The notes below the pieces were generated by a model, which was given only the letters and a program-made list of their open reading frames with translations, searched no databases and was not told the origin of the DNA. From the NCBI GenBank assembly GCA_902523435.1, contig CABYZM010000013.1, positions 1-36,714 on the forward strand: DNA of 36,714 nucleotides, in the 5' to 3' direction. The stretch's first letter is position 1. Every line of letters begins with the position of its first letter. The translations under genes were made by a program, and so were the position numbers. This DNA comes from an uncultured SAR116 cluster alpha proteobacterium (GTDB lineage: Bacteria; Pseudomonadota; Alphaproteobacteria; Puniceispirillales; Puniceispirillaceae). Positions 1-7,542 of the stretch are shown here, in pieces.

Positions 1-1
1 T

Positions 2-268
2 GCCAGCGCGAATACCCCTTTGGTCGAAACGCACACACAATACAACAGACGCCTATTCAGAGCGCGCTTTGTATCGTCACGAATGCGCCTGAAGCGCGTG
101 CAGACACTGTCTCAGCACCAGCAGATAACTGACGCCCTGATGGCAAGAGACAAGGAAAGAACAGCAGCTGGATTACGCAGACATGTCCGCAGGGCAGTTG
201 AAAATATTAAATTTGCCTTTGAGACAGATCAAAATTCTACACAAATAAATGAAGAGGATAAGCTGTGA
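2..268 (+). CDS. GntR-family regulator, FCD ligand-binding domain (C-terminal part, cut by window edge)
   Basis: The reading frame is open from base 2, so this is the 3' end of a gene that starts outside the window. The encoded ~88 residues match the last helices of an FCD (FadR C-terminal) effector domain: an N-x-x-L-V-E stretch, then the hallmark H-Q-Q-I-T-D-A-L-x-x-R-D-x-x-x-T-A-A-G-L-R-x-H-V helix with its metal/ligand-region His. The DNA-binding winged helix is not visible. The stop overlaps the GTG start of the pdxA-like gene by 4 bp (GTGA), so the two are translationally coupled. FCD regulators are usually effector-responsive repressors of carboxylate catabolism. The GTATAC-centred sites upstream of tctC and the CoA-transferase gene are candidate targets (inference). 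Confidence 0.82.
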   Translation, partial: ASANTPLVETHTQYNRRLFRARFVSSRMRLKRVQTLSQHQQITDALMARDKERTAAGLRRHVRRAVENIKFAFETDQNSTQINEEDKL

Positions 269-1266
269 GCAAACCAAAAATCGGCATCATTCCAGGTGAC
301 CCAGGCGGCATTGGCCCTGAGCTAATTGCAAAACTCTTAGCAGATAGGCAAACACAGCAGAAGGCAGATATTCTGTTAATTGGGGACGGACATCTGTTTG
401 CCCAAGGCATGGACCAGGCGGGGGTAAGTTTTGAACTGTGCTCTTGTAAACCACTTCAGGGCAACTGGAAAGTAAGTAAGGCTGGTTATGCGCATTTTGA
501 CCGGCAGACGATTGCTCAAGAAGAGGTCAGTATTGCCGAGGTCACCTTGGCGAATGGTCTGTCTGCCTTGTCAAACCTTAACTGTGCATTAGAACTGGCG
601 CGTGATGGTATAATTGATGCGATAACTTTTGGACCGTTTAACAAAGCTGCCTTGATTGAAGCTGGACTGGGGCATGAGGACGAGCTGCATTACATGGCAG
701 AATTCTTGGGAGTGGAGACCTATATTTCTGAGCTGAATACGCTGGAAGGCCTGTGGACCAGCCGAGTATCCAGCCACATCGCCCTGAAAGAGGTTCCAGA
801 CTACATCACCGAGCATCGTATTTCAGAAGCCGTCCATCTGATCGATAAAACACTGCGCCGTTCTGGCATGAGTAGACCAAGACTTTCCGTGGCTGCCCTG
901 AACCCTCATGCAGGAGATAATGGCAATTTCGGCCGCGAAGAAATTGAAGTTATTGCACCGTCTGTTCAAAAGCTTCAGGCGAAACAAATGAATGTGGATG
1001 GCCCCTGGCCATCAGACACAGTTTTCCTGAAAGCAAAGGCAGGCGAGGTGGATGGCATCATCACCATGTATCATGATCAGGGCCAGATTGCATTAAAACT
1101 GATGGGGTTTGACCGCGGCGTAACCGTTCAGGGCGGGATACCGTTTCCAGTAACCACGCCTGCGCATGGAACTGCCTTTGACATTGCTGGCACAGGAACA
1201 GCAGATGTAAAGGCGATGATGGCCGCTTTTGATATTGCGTGTAATATGGTCAGTAACTGGCAGTAA
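265..1266 (+). CDS. PdxA-family 4-phospho-hydroxyacid dehydrogenase (PdxA2-like)
   Basis: This is a 333-aa cytoplasmic protein of the NAD-dependent PdxA family, which oxidises and decarboxylates 4-hydroxythreonine-4-phosphate or related acids. Visible motifs are the N-terminal GDPGGIGPEL loop (11-20), GPFNKAAL (123-130), and three metal-binding histidines in the family positions: H171 (SSHIAL), H215 (NPHAGDNGN) and H270 (MYHDQGQ). The C-terminal GGIPFPVTTPAHGTAFDIAG segment is intact. The start is GTG 265, which overlaps the GntR stop. The position beside a GntR regulator and an enolase-superfamily gene suggests a catabolic PdxA2-type role (threonate/erythronate phosphate or a TphB-like cis-diol acid) rather than vitamin B6 synthesis. 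No DUF1537 kinase, expected for threonate catabolism, is in view, so the substrate is open. Confidence 0.9.
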   Translation: MSKPKIGIIPGDPGGIGPELIAKLLADRQTQQKADILLIGDGHLFAQGMDQAGVSFELCSCKPLQGNWKVSKAGYAHFDRQTIAQEEVSIAEVTLANGLSALSNLNCALELARDGIIDAITFGPFNKAALIEAGLGHEDELHYMAEFLGVETYISELNTLEGLWTSRVSSHIALKEVPDYITEHRISEAVHLIDKTLRRSGMSRPRLSVAALNPHAGDNGNFGREEIEVIAPSVQKLQAKQMNVDGPWPSDTVFLKAKAGEVDGIITMYHDQGQIALKLMGFDRGVTVQGGIPFPVTTPAHGTAFDIAGTGTADVKAMMAAFDIACNMVSNWQ

Positions 1267-1302
1267 CCGCTTGTCCCCTATCGCACTAAAAAGGAACTAA
1301 AG

Positions 1303-2430
1303 GTGAAAATTACAGCTATAAGGGCCTATGCTTTAAATGTGACTGCGCAGCTGGATATTACAGATAATATTAAAACAGCCGGCCATCAGGTCTGTGTGGT
1401 TGAAATAGATACTGATGAGGGCATAACTGGCCATGGGCTGACTGCCATAGGTCCTGCTGTGCCAATAAAAGCTGCTGTTTTGTCCGTTGCAGCACCTGAG
1501 CTGATGGGAGCAGACCCCCTGCTCCACGAACAGATCTGGGACAAGCTTTACTGGCTGTTAGTCCCGCGTGGCCAGTCCGGAGTGGGCATGCATGCCATAG
1601 CTGCACTTGATATTGCGCTATGGGATATCAAGGGAAAGGCCTTTGGCCAGCCTATCTGGCGATTGTTGGGTGGAGCAAGGGATAAATGTCCTGTTTATGC
1701 AACATTTGGCTTTGGATTTTATCGAGCCGAAGAATTAGCAGAAGCTGCCAATAGATGGCAGGCTAAGGGCTTTGACAGACTGAAAATGACTGTAGGTAAT
1801 CAAGCTTTAGCAAGGCGCGACGAGCCGCGCCTTTTAGGCGATGTCATCCTTGAAGATGCTAAGCGCGTGGAAACTGTCCGCATGGCCGCTGGGCCTGAGG
1901 TTGAGCTGTTTATCGATGCAAATTGTAGCCTTGATCTATATCACGCACGCCAGCTTTGTCAGATGATTGAGCCCTTTCGAATCGAATTTTTTGAGGAACC
2001 CGTTACTCAAAATGATGTCCGCCAACTGTCTGAGCTGCGGTCTCAGACCACAATCAGGCTGGCCTGCGGCCAAAATGAGGGACAGGCTTACCGATTCAGG
2101 GACATGATGATCGCAGGTGCTGTTGATATCATTCAGCCAAATGTAGCTATCACGGGCGGCTTTACTCAGTGTCAGAAGATTGCCGCATTGGCCAACAGTT
2201 TTAATATCCCAGTGGATAATGGCGGGGCCTGGCCCTTTTTCAACCAGCATCTGCAGGCAGGCTTGTCCAATGGCGGACTGGTTGAATATCACTACAGCTC
2301 TGTTGAAGTCTGCAAACGGCTATATATTGGACTGCCTGAACCGAAACAGGGCTGGCTAACAATGACAGATGCGCCTGGGTTAGGGTTTGAGCTGAACACC
2401 GCTGCTCTACCACAGTTCAAAATTGATTGA
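1303..2430 (+). CDS. Mandelate racemase/muconate-lactonizing (enolase superfamily) protein, divergent active site
   Basis: This 375-aa protein has the two-domain layout of the family: an N-terminal capping domain (~1-125) and a TIM barrel (~130-350). Metal-site remnants are D205-A-N207 (IDANCSL) and E231 (FFEEPV). The third ligand position, normally Glu in G-E-N, reads G-Q257-N. The KxK motif on strand 2 reads K161-M-T163, so the second catalytic Lys is missing. The place where mandelate racemase has its His base carries N306 (VDNGG). The fold is therefore clear but catalysis may be unusual or lost. It starts at GTG 1303 with AAGGAAC about 6 nt upstream, 36 nt after pdxA, in the same operon. 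It ends 3 bp from the convergent tctA stop. Likely a dehydratase or racemase of a sugar acid or related acid; substrate unknown. Confidence 0.88.
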   Translation: MKITAIRAYALNVTAQLDITDNIKTAGHQVCVVEIDTDEGITGHGLTAIGPAVPIKAAVLSVAAPELMGADPLLHEQIWDKLYWLLVPRGQSGVGMHAIAALDIALWDIKGKAFGQPIWRLLGGARDKCPVYATFGFGFYRAEELAEAANRWQAKGFDRLKMTVGNQALARRDEPRLLGDVILEDAKRVETVRMAAGPEVELFIDANCSLDLYHARQLCQMIEPFRIEFFEEPVTQNDVRQLSELRSQTTIRLACGQNEGQAYRFRDMMIAGAVDIIQPNVAITGGFTQCQKIAALANSFNIPVDNGGAWPFFNQHLQAGLSNGGLVEYHYSSVEVCKRLYIGLPEPKQGWLTMTDAPGLGFELNTAALPQFKID

Positions 2431-2433
2431 ACC

Positions 2434-3939
2434 TTAATCGCTTTTCCCGTCTTTGGCCTCAAATGACCCCCGTGTGGCCAGTCTGAACAATTGTGGACCG
2501 CACAACCCTAAGAAGGCCAGTACAAGGAAGAACACTGCCAGAGGTTGAGTGAAAATCTGCCACCATTCCCCACTGAAAATCTTTAGTGAATTCTGCAAAT
2601 TTACCTCAACCATTTTGCCCAGAATAAGACCAACAGCAATAGGCGCAACAGCAAACCCAAAACGACGAGCTAAAAACCCGATTACGCCAAAAATCAATAC
2701 AATCCAGATATCGAGCATCGATGAGTTCAGCGCATAAGCCCCGATGACAGACAAGGCGAACACAATCGGCCATAAGATTGCGGCTGGGACTAGTGAGATA
2801 CGAGCAAAAACTTTAGCAGCATATAGGCCCATTAATAAAAACATTACATTTGCCACAAACATAGACCCGAAAATTTGGTACACAGCGGTTACCTGTTCAT
2901 TGAACAAATAAGGGCCAGGGCGAAGACCGTGCACCATTAGACCAACCAAAATAATTGCCGTAGTCCCACTTCCAGGAATTCCCAAAACCATGGTCGGCAC
3001 CATCGCCCCGCCTGTGGCTGCATTATTGGCAGATTCAGCACCTGCTATTCCTTCTATGGAACCTTTGCCGAATTCCTCTTTATTCTTGGACCATCTTTTT
3101 GCCTCAGAATAACCAATCATTGATGCCACTGTTGCCCCTTCCGCAGGCAGAATGCCAATGAAGGTGCCTATACCTGATGAACGCAAAACCGTCTTCCAGA
3201 TCTTCTTATAGTCCTCCCGGCTTGGCAGTTGAACAGCTTTCATCTTTATATATTCAACAGCCTGATTAGCCATTTTGGATTGAACCAGAAGCTCAGACAT
3301 CGCGAAAAGGCCAATCATAACGGGCACAAAGGAGAGCCCTTCATATAATTCATAGTTTCCAAACATGAACCGCTCAATGGCGGTCACACGCTCAGCTCCA
3401 ATAGTTGACAACCAGACCCCGAACACGCCGCCAATAAGATTTTTTACAGCACCACCGGCACTGATGCTGGCCAACATCGAGAGACCAAAAATTGTCAGGG
3501 CGAAATATTCAGGCGGTCGAAATTCATAAGCCACACGCGCCAGCAAGGGAGCAGCAAAACACAGCACAATCACGGAGACAATGCCGCCAAAGGTAGAGGC
3601 AATAACTGCAATTCCTAAAGCTCGTCCTGCTTCACCGCGCTGGGCCAATGGAAAACCATCAAAAGTGGTTGCAGCAGCCGCAGAAGTTCCTGGCGTGTTA
3701 ATCAGAATAGCTGTGATTGAGCCGGCAAAAGTTGCTGACACATAAATCGTGGCCAATACAGCAATTGCATGCACAGGGTCCATTGTTAGCGTGAAAGGCA
3801 GCAGCAGTGCTGCCCCAGTAGTAGCCCCAAGCCCAGGCAATACCCCAATAACAATACCAATAATGGTGGTTGCAAAAATAAGAAACAGTAAATAGGGATC
3901 TAAAACTACTGAGCCTAGAGCGGATAATGCCTCATACAT
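2434..3939 (-). CDS. tctA: TctA-family large permease of a tripartite tricarboxylate transporter
   Basis: A 501-aa integral membrane protein with about 11-12 hydrophobic segments, the usual size for TctA. The N-terminal segment contains the family signature G-V-L-P-G-L-G-A-T-T-G-A (33-44), and a second copy of the pattern, GILPAEGATVASM, lies near the middle, reflecting the internal duplication of this family. It also carries the motif MVLGIPGSGTTAIIL. It acts in the inner membrane as the Na+/H+-coupled transport channel for a carboxylate delivered by TctC. Its start ATG at 3939 has GGGAGA 8 nt upstream and lies 12 nt after the tctB stop. It is the last gene of tctC-tctB-tctA. Confidence 0.95.
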   Translation of the reverse strand: MYEALSALGSVVLDPYLLFLIFATTIIGIVIGVLPGLGATTGAALLLPFTLTMDPVHAIAVLATIYVSATFAGSITAILINTPGTSAAAATTFDGFPLAQRGEAGRALGIAVIASTFGGIVSVIVLCFAAPLLARVAYEFRPPEYFALTIFGLSMLASISAGGAVKNLIGGVFGVWLSTIGAERVTAIERFMFGNYELYEGLSFVPVMIGLFAMSELLVQSKMANQAVEYIKMKAVQLPSREDYKKIWKTVLRSSGIGTFIGILPAEGATVASMIGYSEAKRWSKNKEEFGKGSIEGIAGAESANNAATGGAMVPTMVLGIPGSGTTAIILVGLMVHGLRPGPYLFNEQVTAVYQIFGSMFVANVMFLLMGLYAAKVFARISLVPAAILWPIVFALSVIGAYALNSSMLDIWIVLIFGVIGFLARRFGFAVAPIAVGLILGKMVEVNLQNSLKIFSGEWWQIFTQPLAVFFLVLAFLGLCGPQLFRLATRGSFEAKDGKSD

Positions 3940-3951
3940 CAGTTCGTCTCC

Positions 3952-4410
3952 CTATCCATAATACCAATTCATTAGAATGCCACGCGGGAACCGGATGCGC
4001 AGAACATTATCAAATAAAAGAAAAATAAGAAATGGTGTCAGAACCGCGTTCGCTGCAGCGATCAGCAGACGCCGTTCACCCCAAGCCAATGACAACAAAA
4101 ACATTACTACAGCAATGGCGATAAACATATCTGTAGATACAGTTAGTCCATAAAACAGAACCATTAAGACCATGGACAGCCAGGTCACACGGTTCATAGG
4201 TTCAGGCTTCTTTGGCGGGGTCTTAAATATTTGATAGGCAAGAATAGCTGTCAAAAGCAAATTGAGAGCCATCAAAAATATAGGAAATGCTCGGGGCTGC
4301 ATACTGTCACCAACGATCATCGGTGGCGACAAATCCAACTGCAGAGCCAGATAAATAATCACAACAGAAACAATCGTTAGCACAATTGGCACGATTTGTT
4401 GTTTGATCAT
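3952..4410 (-). CDS. tctB: TctB-family small permease of a tripartite tricarboxylate transporter
   Basis: A 152-aa protein with four predicted membrane segments (IVPIVLTIVSVVIIYLALQL, FPIFLMALNLLLTAILAY, WLSMVLMVLFYGLTV and the C-terminal pair), typical of the small TTT subunit. I place the start at ATG 4410, preceded by AGGGGAA. The longer frame, opening at TTG 4446, would begin inside the terminator hairpin 4435-4462 and is unlikely. It is separated from the tctC stop by 74 nt holding that hairpin, and from tctA by 12 nt. TctB supports TctA in inner-membrane carboxylate uptake. Confidence 0.92.
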   Translation of the reverse strand: MIKQQIVPIVLTIVSVVIIYLALQLDLSPPMIVGDSMQPRAFPIFLMALNLLLTAILAYQIFKTPPKKPEPMNRVTWLSMVLMVLFYGLTVSTDMFIAIAVVMFLLSLAWGERRLLIAAANAVLTPFLIFLLFDNVLRIRFPRGILMNWYYG

Positions 4411-4428
4411 GGCCAGTTTTTTCCCCTT

Positions 4429-4462
4429 AAAAAGGCGCTCCCGCAACTCTATGCGGGAGCGC
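4429..4462 (-). terminator. Intrinsic terminator/attenuator between tctC and tctB
   Basis: A perfect 10-bp stem, GCGCTCCCGC (4435-4444) with its complement at 4453-4462, encloses an 8-nt loop (4445-4452). Read on the minus strand it is followed by C-TTTTT (4434-4429). It lies 22 nt after the tctC stop and 18 nt before the tctB ATG. As a partial terminator it would reduce permease transcription relative to the binding protein. Confidence 0.85.
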
Positions 4463-4484
4463 AGATAGTTCGCCTAAATGATGA

Positions 4485-5462
4485 TTACTTCACCAAGCCC
4501 ATTTCTTTCAAGGCAGGGCCAAATTCATTGACCATCATCTTCATCTGCTTACCCCATTCTGCAGCACCCATAGGTGATGTTTCGTTGAGGCCAGAATTCG
4601 CCAGATAAGCTTGATAAAGTGAATGGTTCATTGCCTTCATCATGCCAGCTTCAAGTTCATCACGGCGTGCTTTATCAACACCAGCGTGAGTGGCATAACC
4701 GCGAACAGTTGCCAGCTCTAGATCAATGCCCATCTCAATAGATGTCTTTGCTTTTGGAATTGGTGCCATTGGGTTTCTGTCAAGGATAACCATTGGGCAC
4801 ACATCACCAGCTTCAACCTGTGACAATGCTTCAGACAGGTTAAGCGTGCCAACGTCCACCGCACCAGCAACCAGCTGTGTGGCCAACTCTGCACCACCGC
4901 CAAATGGAACATAATTTGGCATTGGCTGACCCATCATCTTTGCCCACAGATATACTGTAATATGGTCGATTGTTCCTGACTGTGTGCCGCCATAAGTCAG
5001 CTTGTCACCTGCTTTTACACCAGCAACAAACTCCTCAGGTGTCTTATATTTTGTCTTTTTACAATTAACCATCAGGATCTGAGGGTCGTTCGTGCCGCGG
5101 CCAAGTGGAGCCATCTCATCAAGGGTCAGCTTTGTCTTGCCTGCAGCCATTGAAATCGCATGACCAACAGTAAACATTAGAATTGTATTGCCATCTGCTG
5201 GACGTGTCTTGAAATAATTCATGGCCGCAGCACCGCCACCGCCACGTTTATTCACAACAACCATGTCCTGCTTCAGAGCACGACGGGTGCGGATCATCAT
5301 CATTCTGGCGTTCACGTCTGTGCCACCGCCTGCACCAGCATGCGTGATAACTTCAATAGACCCATGGCCATCAGAAATTGCTGGTGTTGCAGTCATCATC
5401 ATAGCACCTGCCATGATAGCGACACTAGAGCCCACGGCCGCCAATAGTTTAGTCGTCTTCAT
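4485..5462 (-). CDS. tctC: TctC-family periplasmic solute-binding protein (TTT system)
   Basis: A 325-aa periplasmic binding protein of the Bug/TctC family. Residues 1-30 form a Sec signal peptide (MKTTKLLAAVGSSVAIMAGA core, cleavage near TPA-IS-DG). The first mature strand leads into the ligand-binding loop THAGAGGGTDVNAR, which in this family holds a carboxylate through main-chain and water contacts. A YGGTQSGT segment in the middle is the second family loop. The start ATG 5462 has GGGAGGA 8 nt upstream. An upstream in-frame ATG at 5504 would put a non-signal leader before it and lies within the operator. It is first in tctCBA and followed by an attenuator hairpin. The ligand is presumably a di- or tricarboxylate, or an aromatic or sugar acid. 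Confidence 0.93.
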   Translation of the reverse strand: MKTTKLLAAVGSSVAIMAGAMMMTATPAISDGHGSIEVITHAGAGGGTDVNARMMMIRTRRALKQDMVVVNKRGGGGAAAMNYFKTRPADGNTILMFTVGHAISMAAGKTKLTLDEMAPLGRGTNDPQILMVNCKKTKYKTPEEFVAGVKAGDKLTYGGTQSGTIDHITVYLWAKMMGQPMPNYVPFGGGAELATQLVAGAVDVGTLNLSEALSQVEAGDVCPMVILDRNPMAPIPKAKTSIEMGIDLELATVRGYATHAGVDKARRDELEAGMMKAMNHSLYQAYLANSGLNETSPMGAAEWGKQMKMMVNEFGPALKEMGLVK

Positions 5463-5482
5463 GTGTAGTTCCTCCCTTGGAA

Positions 5483-5500
5483 AATTTGGTATACACAATT
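5483..5500. promoter_or_regulatory. Putative GntR/FCD operator upstream of tctC
   Basis: An AATTTGGTATAC core centred on GTATAC (5489-5494), about 29 nt upstream of the tctC ATG and roughly +8 to +25 from the predicted start site. The same core occurs in inverted orientation at 9612-9626 before the CoA-transferase gene. FadR/FCD regulators favour T-N-G-T-N-N-A-C-N-A type sites. Assignment to the regulator at 1-268 is inference. Confidence 0.55.
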
Positions 5501-5514
5501 CCATTTATGGAAAT

Positions 5515-5543
5515 AGTAAACCGTGTTCTACGCACGTTGGCAA
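5515..5543 (-). promoter_or_regulatory. Predicted sigma70-type promoter of tctCBA
   Basis: On the minus strand there is TTGCCA (5538-5543, 5/6 to the -35 consensus), a 17-bp spacer and TTTACT (5515-5520, 4/6 to the -10). The predicted start near 5508 places the GTATAC site immediately downstream, in a repressor position. Confidence 0.5.
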
Positions 5544-5639
5544 GTCATCACGATGATTCAATAAATTTTTTTCTGCCTCTAGAAAACTGTGCTTTTTCAC
5601 TTGAAACAAAAATGAGGATAGGGTGATGCTTTTGGGGTT

Positions 5640-5667
5640 TTGATAAGTGCACGATTAATTATATAAG
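5640..5667 (+). promoter_or_regulatory. Predicted promoter of the desaturase gene, leaderless transcript
   Basis: TTGATA (5640-5645) and TATAAG (5662-5667), each 5/6 to consensus, are separated by 16 bp. A start site 7-9 nt after the -10 falls at or next to the ATG at 5676. No Shine-Dalgarno is present, which fits leaderless translation. Confidence 0.55.
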
Positions 5668-5675
5668 CTTACCTA

Positions 5676-6683
5676 ATGACACAGAATGCTCAGACATATG
5701 GACAAAATAAGAGATGGGTGAGGTTAAAGGTTGACCCTGCAGACTTGCGTCCATTGATGAAGCGTGAGGATGCCCGCCCCTTTCGTGATATGTTCATATG
5801 GTTGGCTCTGATGGGTGGGTTTGCCTGCTTAACCTGCTTGTTATGGGGAAGCTGGTATGCCGTTATTCCTTTATATGTCTATAGTGTACTGTATAGTACT
5901 GGCTCGCAGTCACGGGAACACGAGACTGGCCATGGCACAGCCTTTAAAACGAAAGCATTGAATAAATTCTTTTTTGAACTGACAAGCTTTATGGTTTTGA
6001 GAGAGAGTTTTCTGCGCACAAAAAGTCACGACACGCACCATTTACACACCATTATAACAGCTAGAGATCCAGAAATCGTCACGCCTGTTCCACCTGACTA
6101 CCGTGCTTTGTTGATAAATCTGTTTATGGTAGATAGATGTACACGTGGCCTAAAAGACACAACGATACATGCACTGAACCTTCTGACAAAAAAAGACCGG
6201 CAGAGTGGACGAACAGCCCTTCCTGTCGGAGCAGCCAGAAAAGCTCGCCTGTGGATTTTTATACTTACGGGTACAGTGGCATCGAGCCTTTATCTATCAA
6301 GCTGGCTTCCTGTTCTTTTAATTGGGCCTTTGCCGACAATGTTCGGAGGCTCACTCAGGCATCTTTTCGCTTTATCACAGCATGTGGGGCTGGCACAGAA
6401 TGTTCGTGACTACAGACTGAACACACGCACAATCCATCTAGGACCCGTCCTGGGGTTTTTATATATGAATATGCAGTATCATCTGGAACATCATCTGTAT
6501 CCGAATGTACCATATTATCATTTGCCAGCGCTGCATGAATTAATAAAAGATCAATGTCCGCCAGCCTATAACGGGCTCTGGCCTGTCTTTACAGAGATGA
6601 TACCTGTACTATGGCGACAGCGAAAAGACCCTAACTATTATATAAAGCGCATCCTGCCTGAATCTGCTAACGCGTCAGCTTAA
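5676..6683 (+). CDS. Membrane fatty-acid-desaturase-family diiron oxygenase
   Basis: This 335-aa membrane protein carries the three histidine boxes of the integral-membrane desaturase/hydroxylase family: HETGH (82-86), HDTHH (118-122) and HLEHH (269-273). Hydrophobic segments lie around 40-75 and 195-225. These boxes bind a non-haem diiron centre that uses O2 to desaturate or hydroxylate a lipid or alkyl chain. It lies alone between tctC (divergent) and the sugar-isomerase-like gene (convergent). The stop codons overlap through a shared TTAA at 6680-6683. There is no Shine-Dalgarno before ATG 5676; a good promoter ends 8 nt upstream, so the mRNA is probably leaderless. Its role in a carboxylate-catabolism locus is unclear. 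Substrate unknown; lipid desaturase or hydroxylase is the conservative call. Confidence 0.87.
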   Translation: MTQNAQTYGQNKRWVRLKVDPADLRPLMKREDARPFRDMFIWLALMGGFACLTCLLWGSWYAVIPLYVYSVLYSTGSQSREHETGHGTAFKTKALNKFFFELTSFMVLRESFLRTKSHDTHHLHTIITARDPEIVTPVPPDYRALLINLFMVDRCTRGLKDTTIHALNLLTKKDRQSGRTALPVGAARKARLWIFILTGTVASSLYLSSWLPVLLIGPLPTMFGGSLRHLFALSQHVGLAQNVRDYRLNTRTIHLGPVLGFLYMNMQYHLEHHLYPNVPYYHLPALHELIKDQCPPAYNGLWPVFTEMIPVLWRQRKDPNYYIKRILPESANASA

Positions 6684-7522
6684 TCGATTTTGACCCCTGC
6701 CTCTTTTGCCCGGGCCAGCATATAATCGCGCCCTGCTAGCATATCCTCAATTGTGGTGAAGCCGTTGGTATAGTGCCCCTGATAACCTAGCCCCTCAATC
6801 TTCTTGAACATCGCACCAAAATCGATTGTCCCTTCTCCAGGACGCTGATGAATTTCATAAGAGCCATTATTATCCGCCAACCTGACTTCATGACAGAGTG
6901 AGAAATCCACAGCATCAATGAAATTGGAAATGCCGACACCCGGCAAAAAATGTGCGTGATTAGCTGTAAATGACCAACGCAGGGCTGGACTTTGTACCTG
7001 CTGAAAAAAATACATTGTTTCTGCTGGTGTGACCGGCATGTAATTCACCTCTGCCAGCACAGGCTCCCAATTTAGGTTTTCCAGCAGCAACATAACCCCT
7101 TTTTTCTCTGCATAAGCAGAAATGCGCTTCAGCCGTTCAATTGAGGCCTGCATGCGAATTGTCCGGCAGGCGGTAAAATGATAGCCGCCATGCACCACAA
7201 TCCATTCCGCCCCAATTTGCGGCGCCAAATCGATATAAGCTTTCATGTATGAATCGACCGCATCTCGGCAGAACGGTGAAATTTCAGCAACGTTGACGCC
7301 AGATAGAGTATGAAGCCCCAGTCTCAGCCCATGTTTTTCCTTGGCTGAGCGCACACCCTTAATCCGCTTAGCATCAAAGCTTTCCAACGCATTCGGATGA
7401 ATATCTGTCTGCACATCGATGATTTTAACATCATTCTGCGCCGCCCACTCAATTCCATCTTCGACAGATACGCGTCGGCCAATATCGATGCCTATACGTT
7501 GTTTCAGTGTCAGCTGTGCCAT
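6680..7522 (-). CDS. Sugar phosphate isomerase/epimerase-like TIM barrel protein
   Basis: A 280-aa xylose-isomerase-like TIM barrel (AP endonuclease 2 fold). Visible metal-site segments are VVHGGYH, the Glu of LLLENLNW, ANHAHFLPG, and the C-terminal strand RLADNNGSYEIHQRPGEG that usually supplies the last Glu/His ligands. Members isomerise or epimerise sugars, or cleave or dehydrate sugar-acid derivatives. It is third in the minus-strand operon CoA-transferase > crotonase > this gene, 20 nt after the crotonase stop. Start ATG 7522 has AGGGGATGGG upstream. Its 3' end overlaps the desaturase stop by 4 bp. The exact reaction is not determinable from sequence alone. Confidence 0.85.
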   Translation of the reverse strand: MAQLTLKQRIGIDIGRRVSVEDGIEWAAQNDVKIIDVQTDIHPNALESFDAKRIKGVRSAKEKHGLRLGLHTLSGVNVAEISPFCRDAVDSYMKAYIDLAPQIGAEWIVVHGGYHFTACRTIRMQASIERLKRISAYAEKKGVMLLLENLNWEPVLAEVNYMPVTPAETMYFFQQVQSPALRWSFTANHAHFLPGVGISNFIDAVDFSLCHEVRLADNNGSYEIHQRPGEGTIDFGAMFKKIEGLGYQGHYTNGFTTIEDMLAGRDYMLARAKEAGVKID

Positions 7523-7542
7523 CCCATCCCCTTTTGACGCTA

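Noticed and set aside
4411-4446. Longer tctB start at TTG 4446
   Set aside because: It would begin inside the terminator hairpin and adds a charged stretch not expected in TctB; ATG 4410 has a ribosome site.
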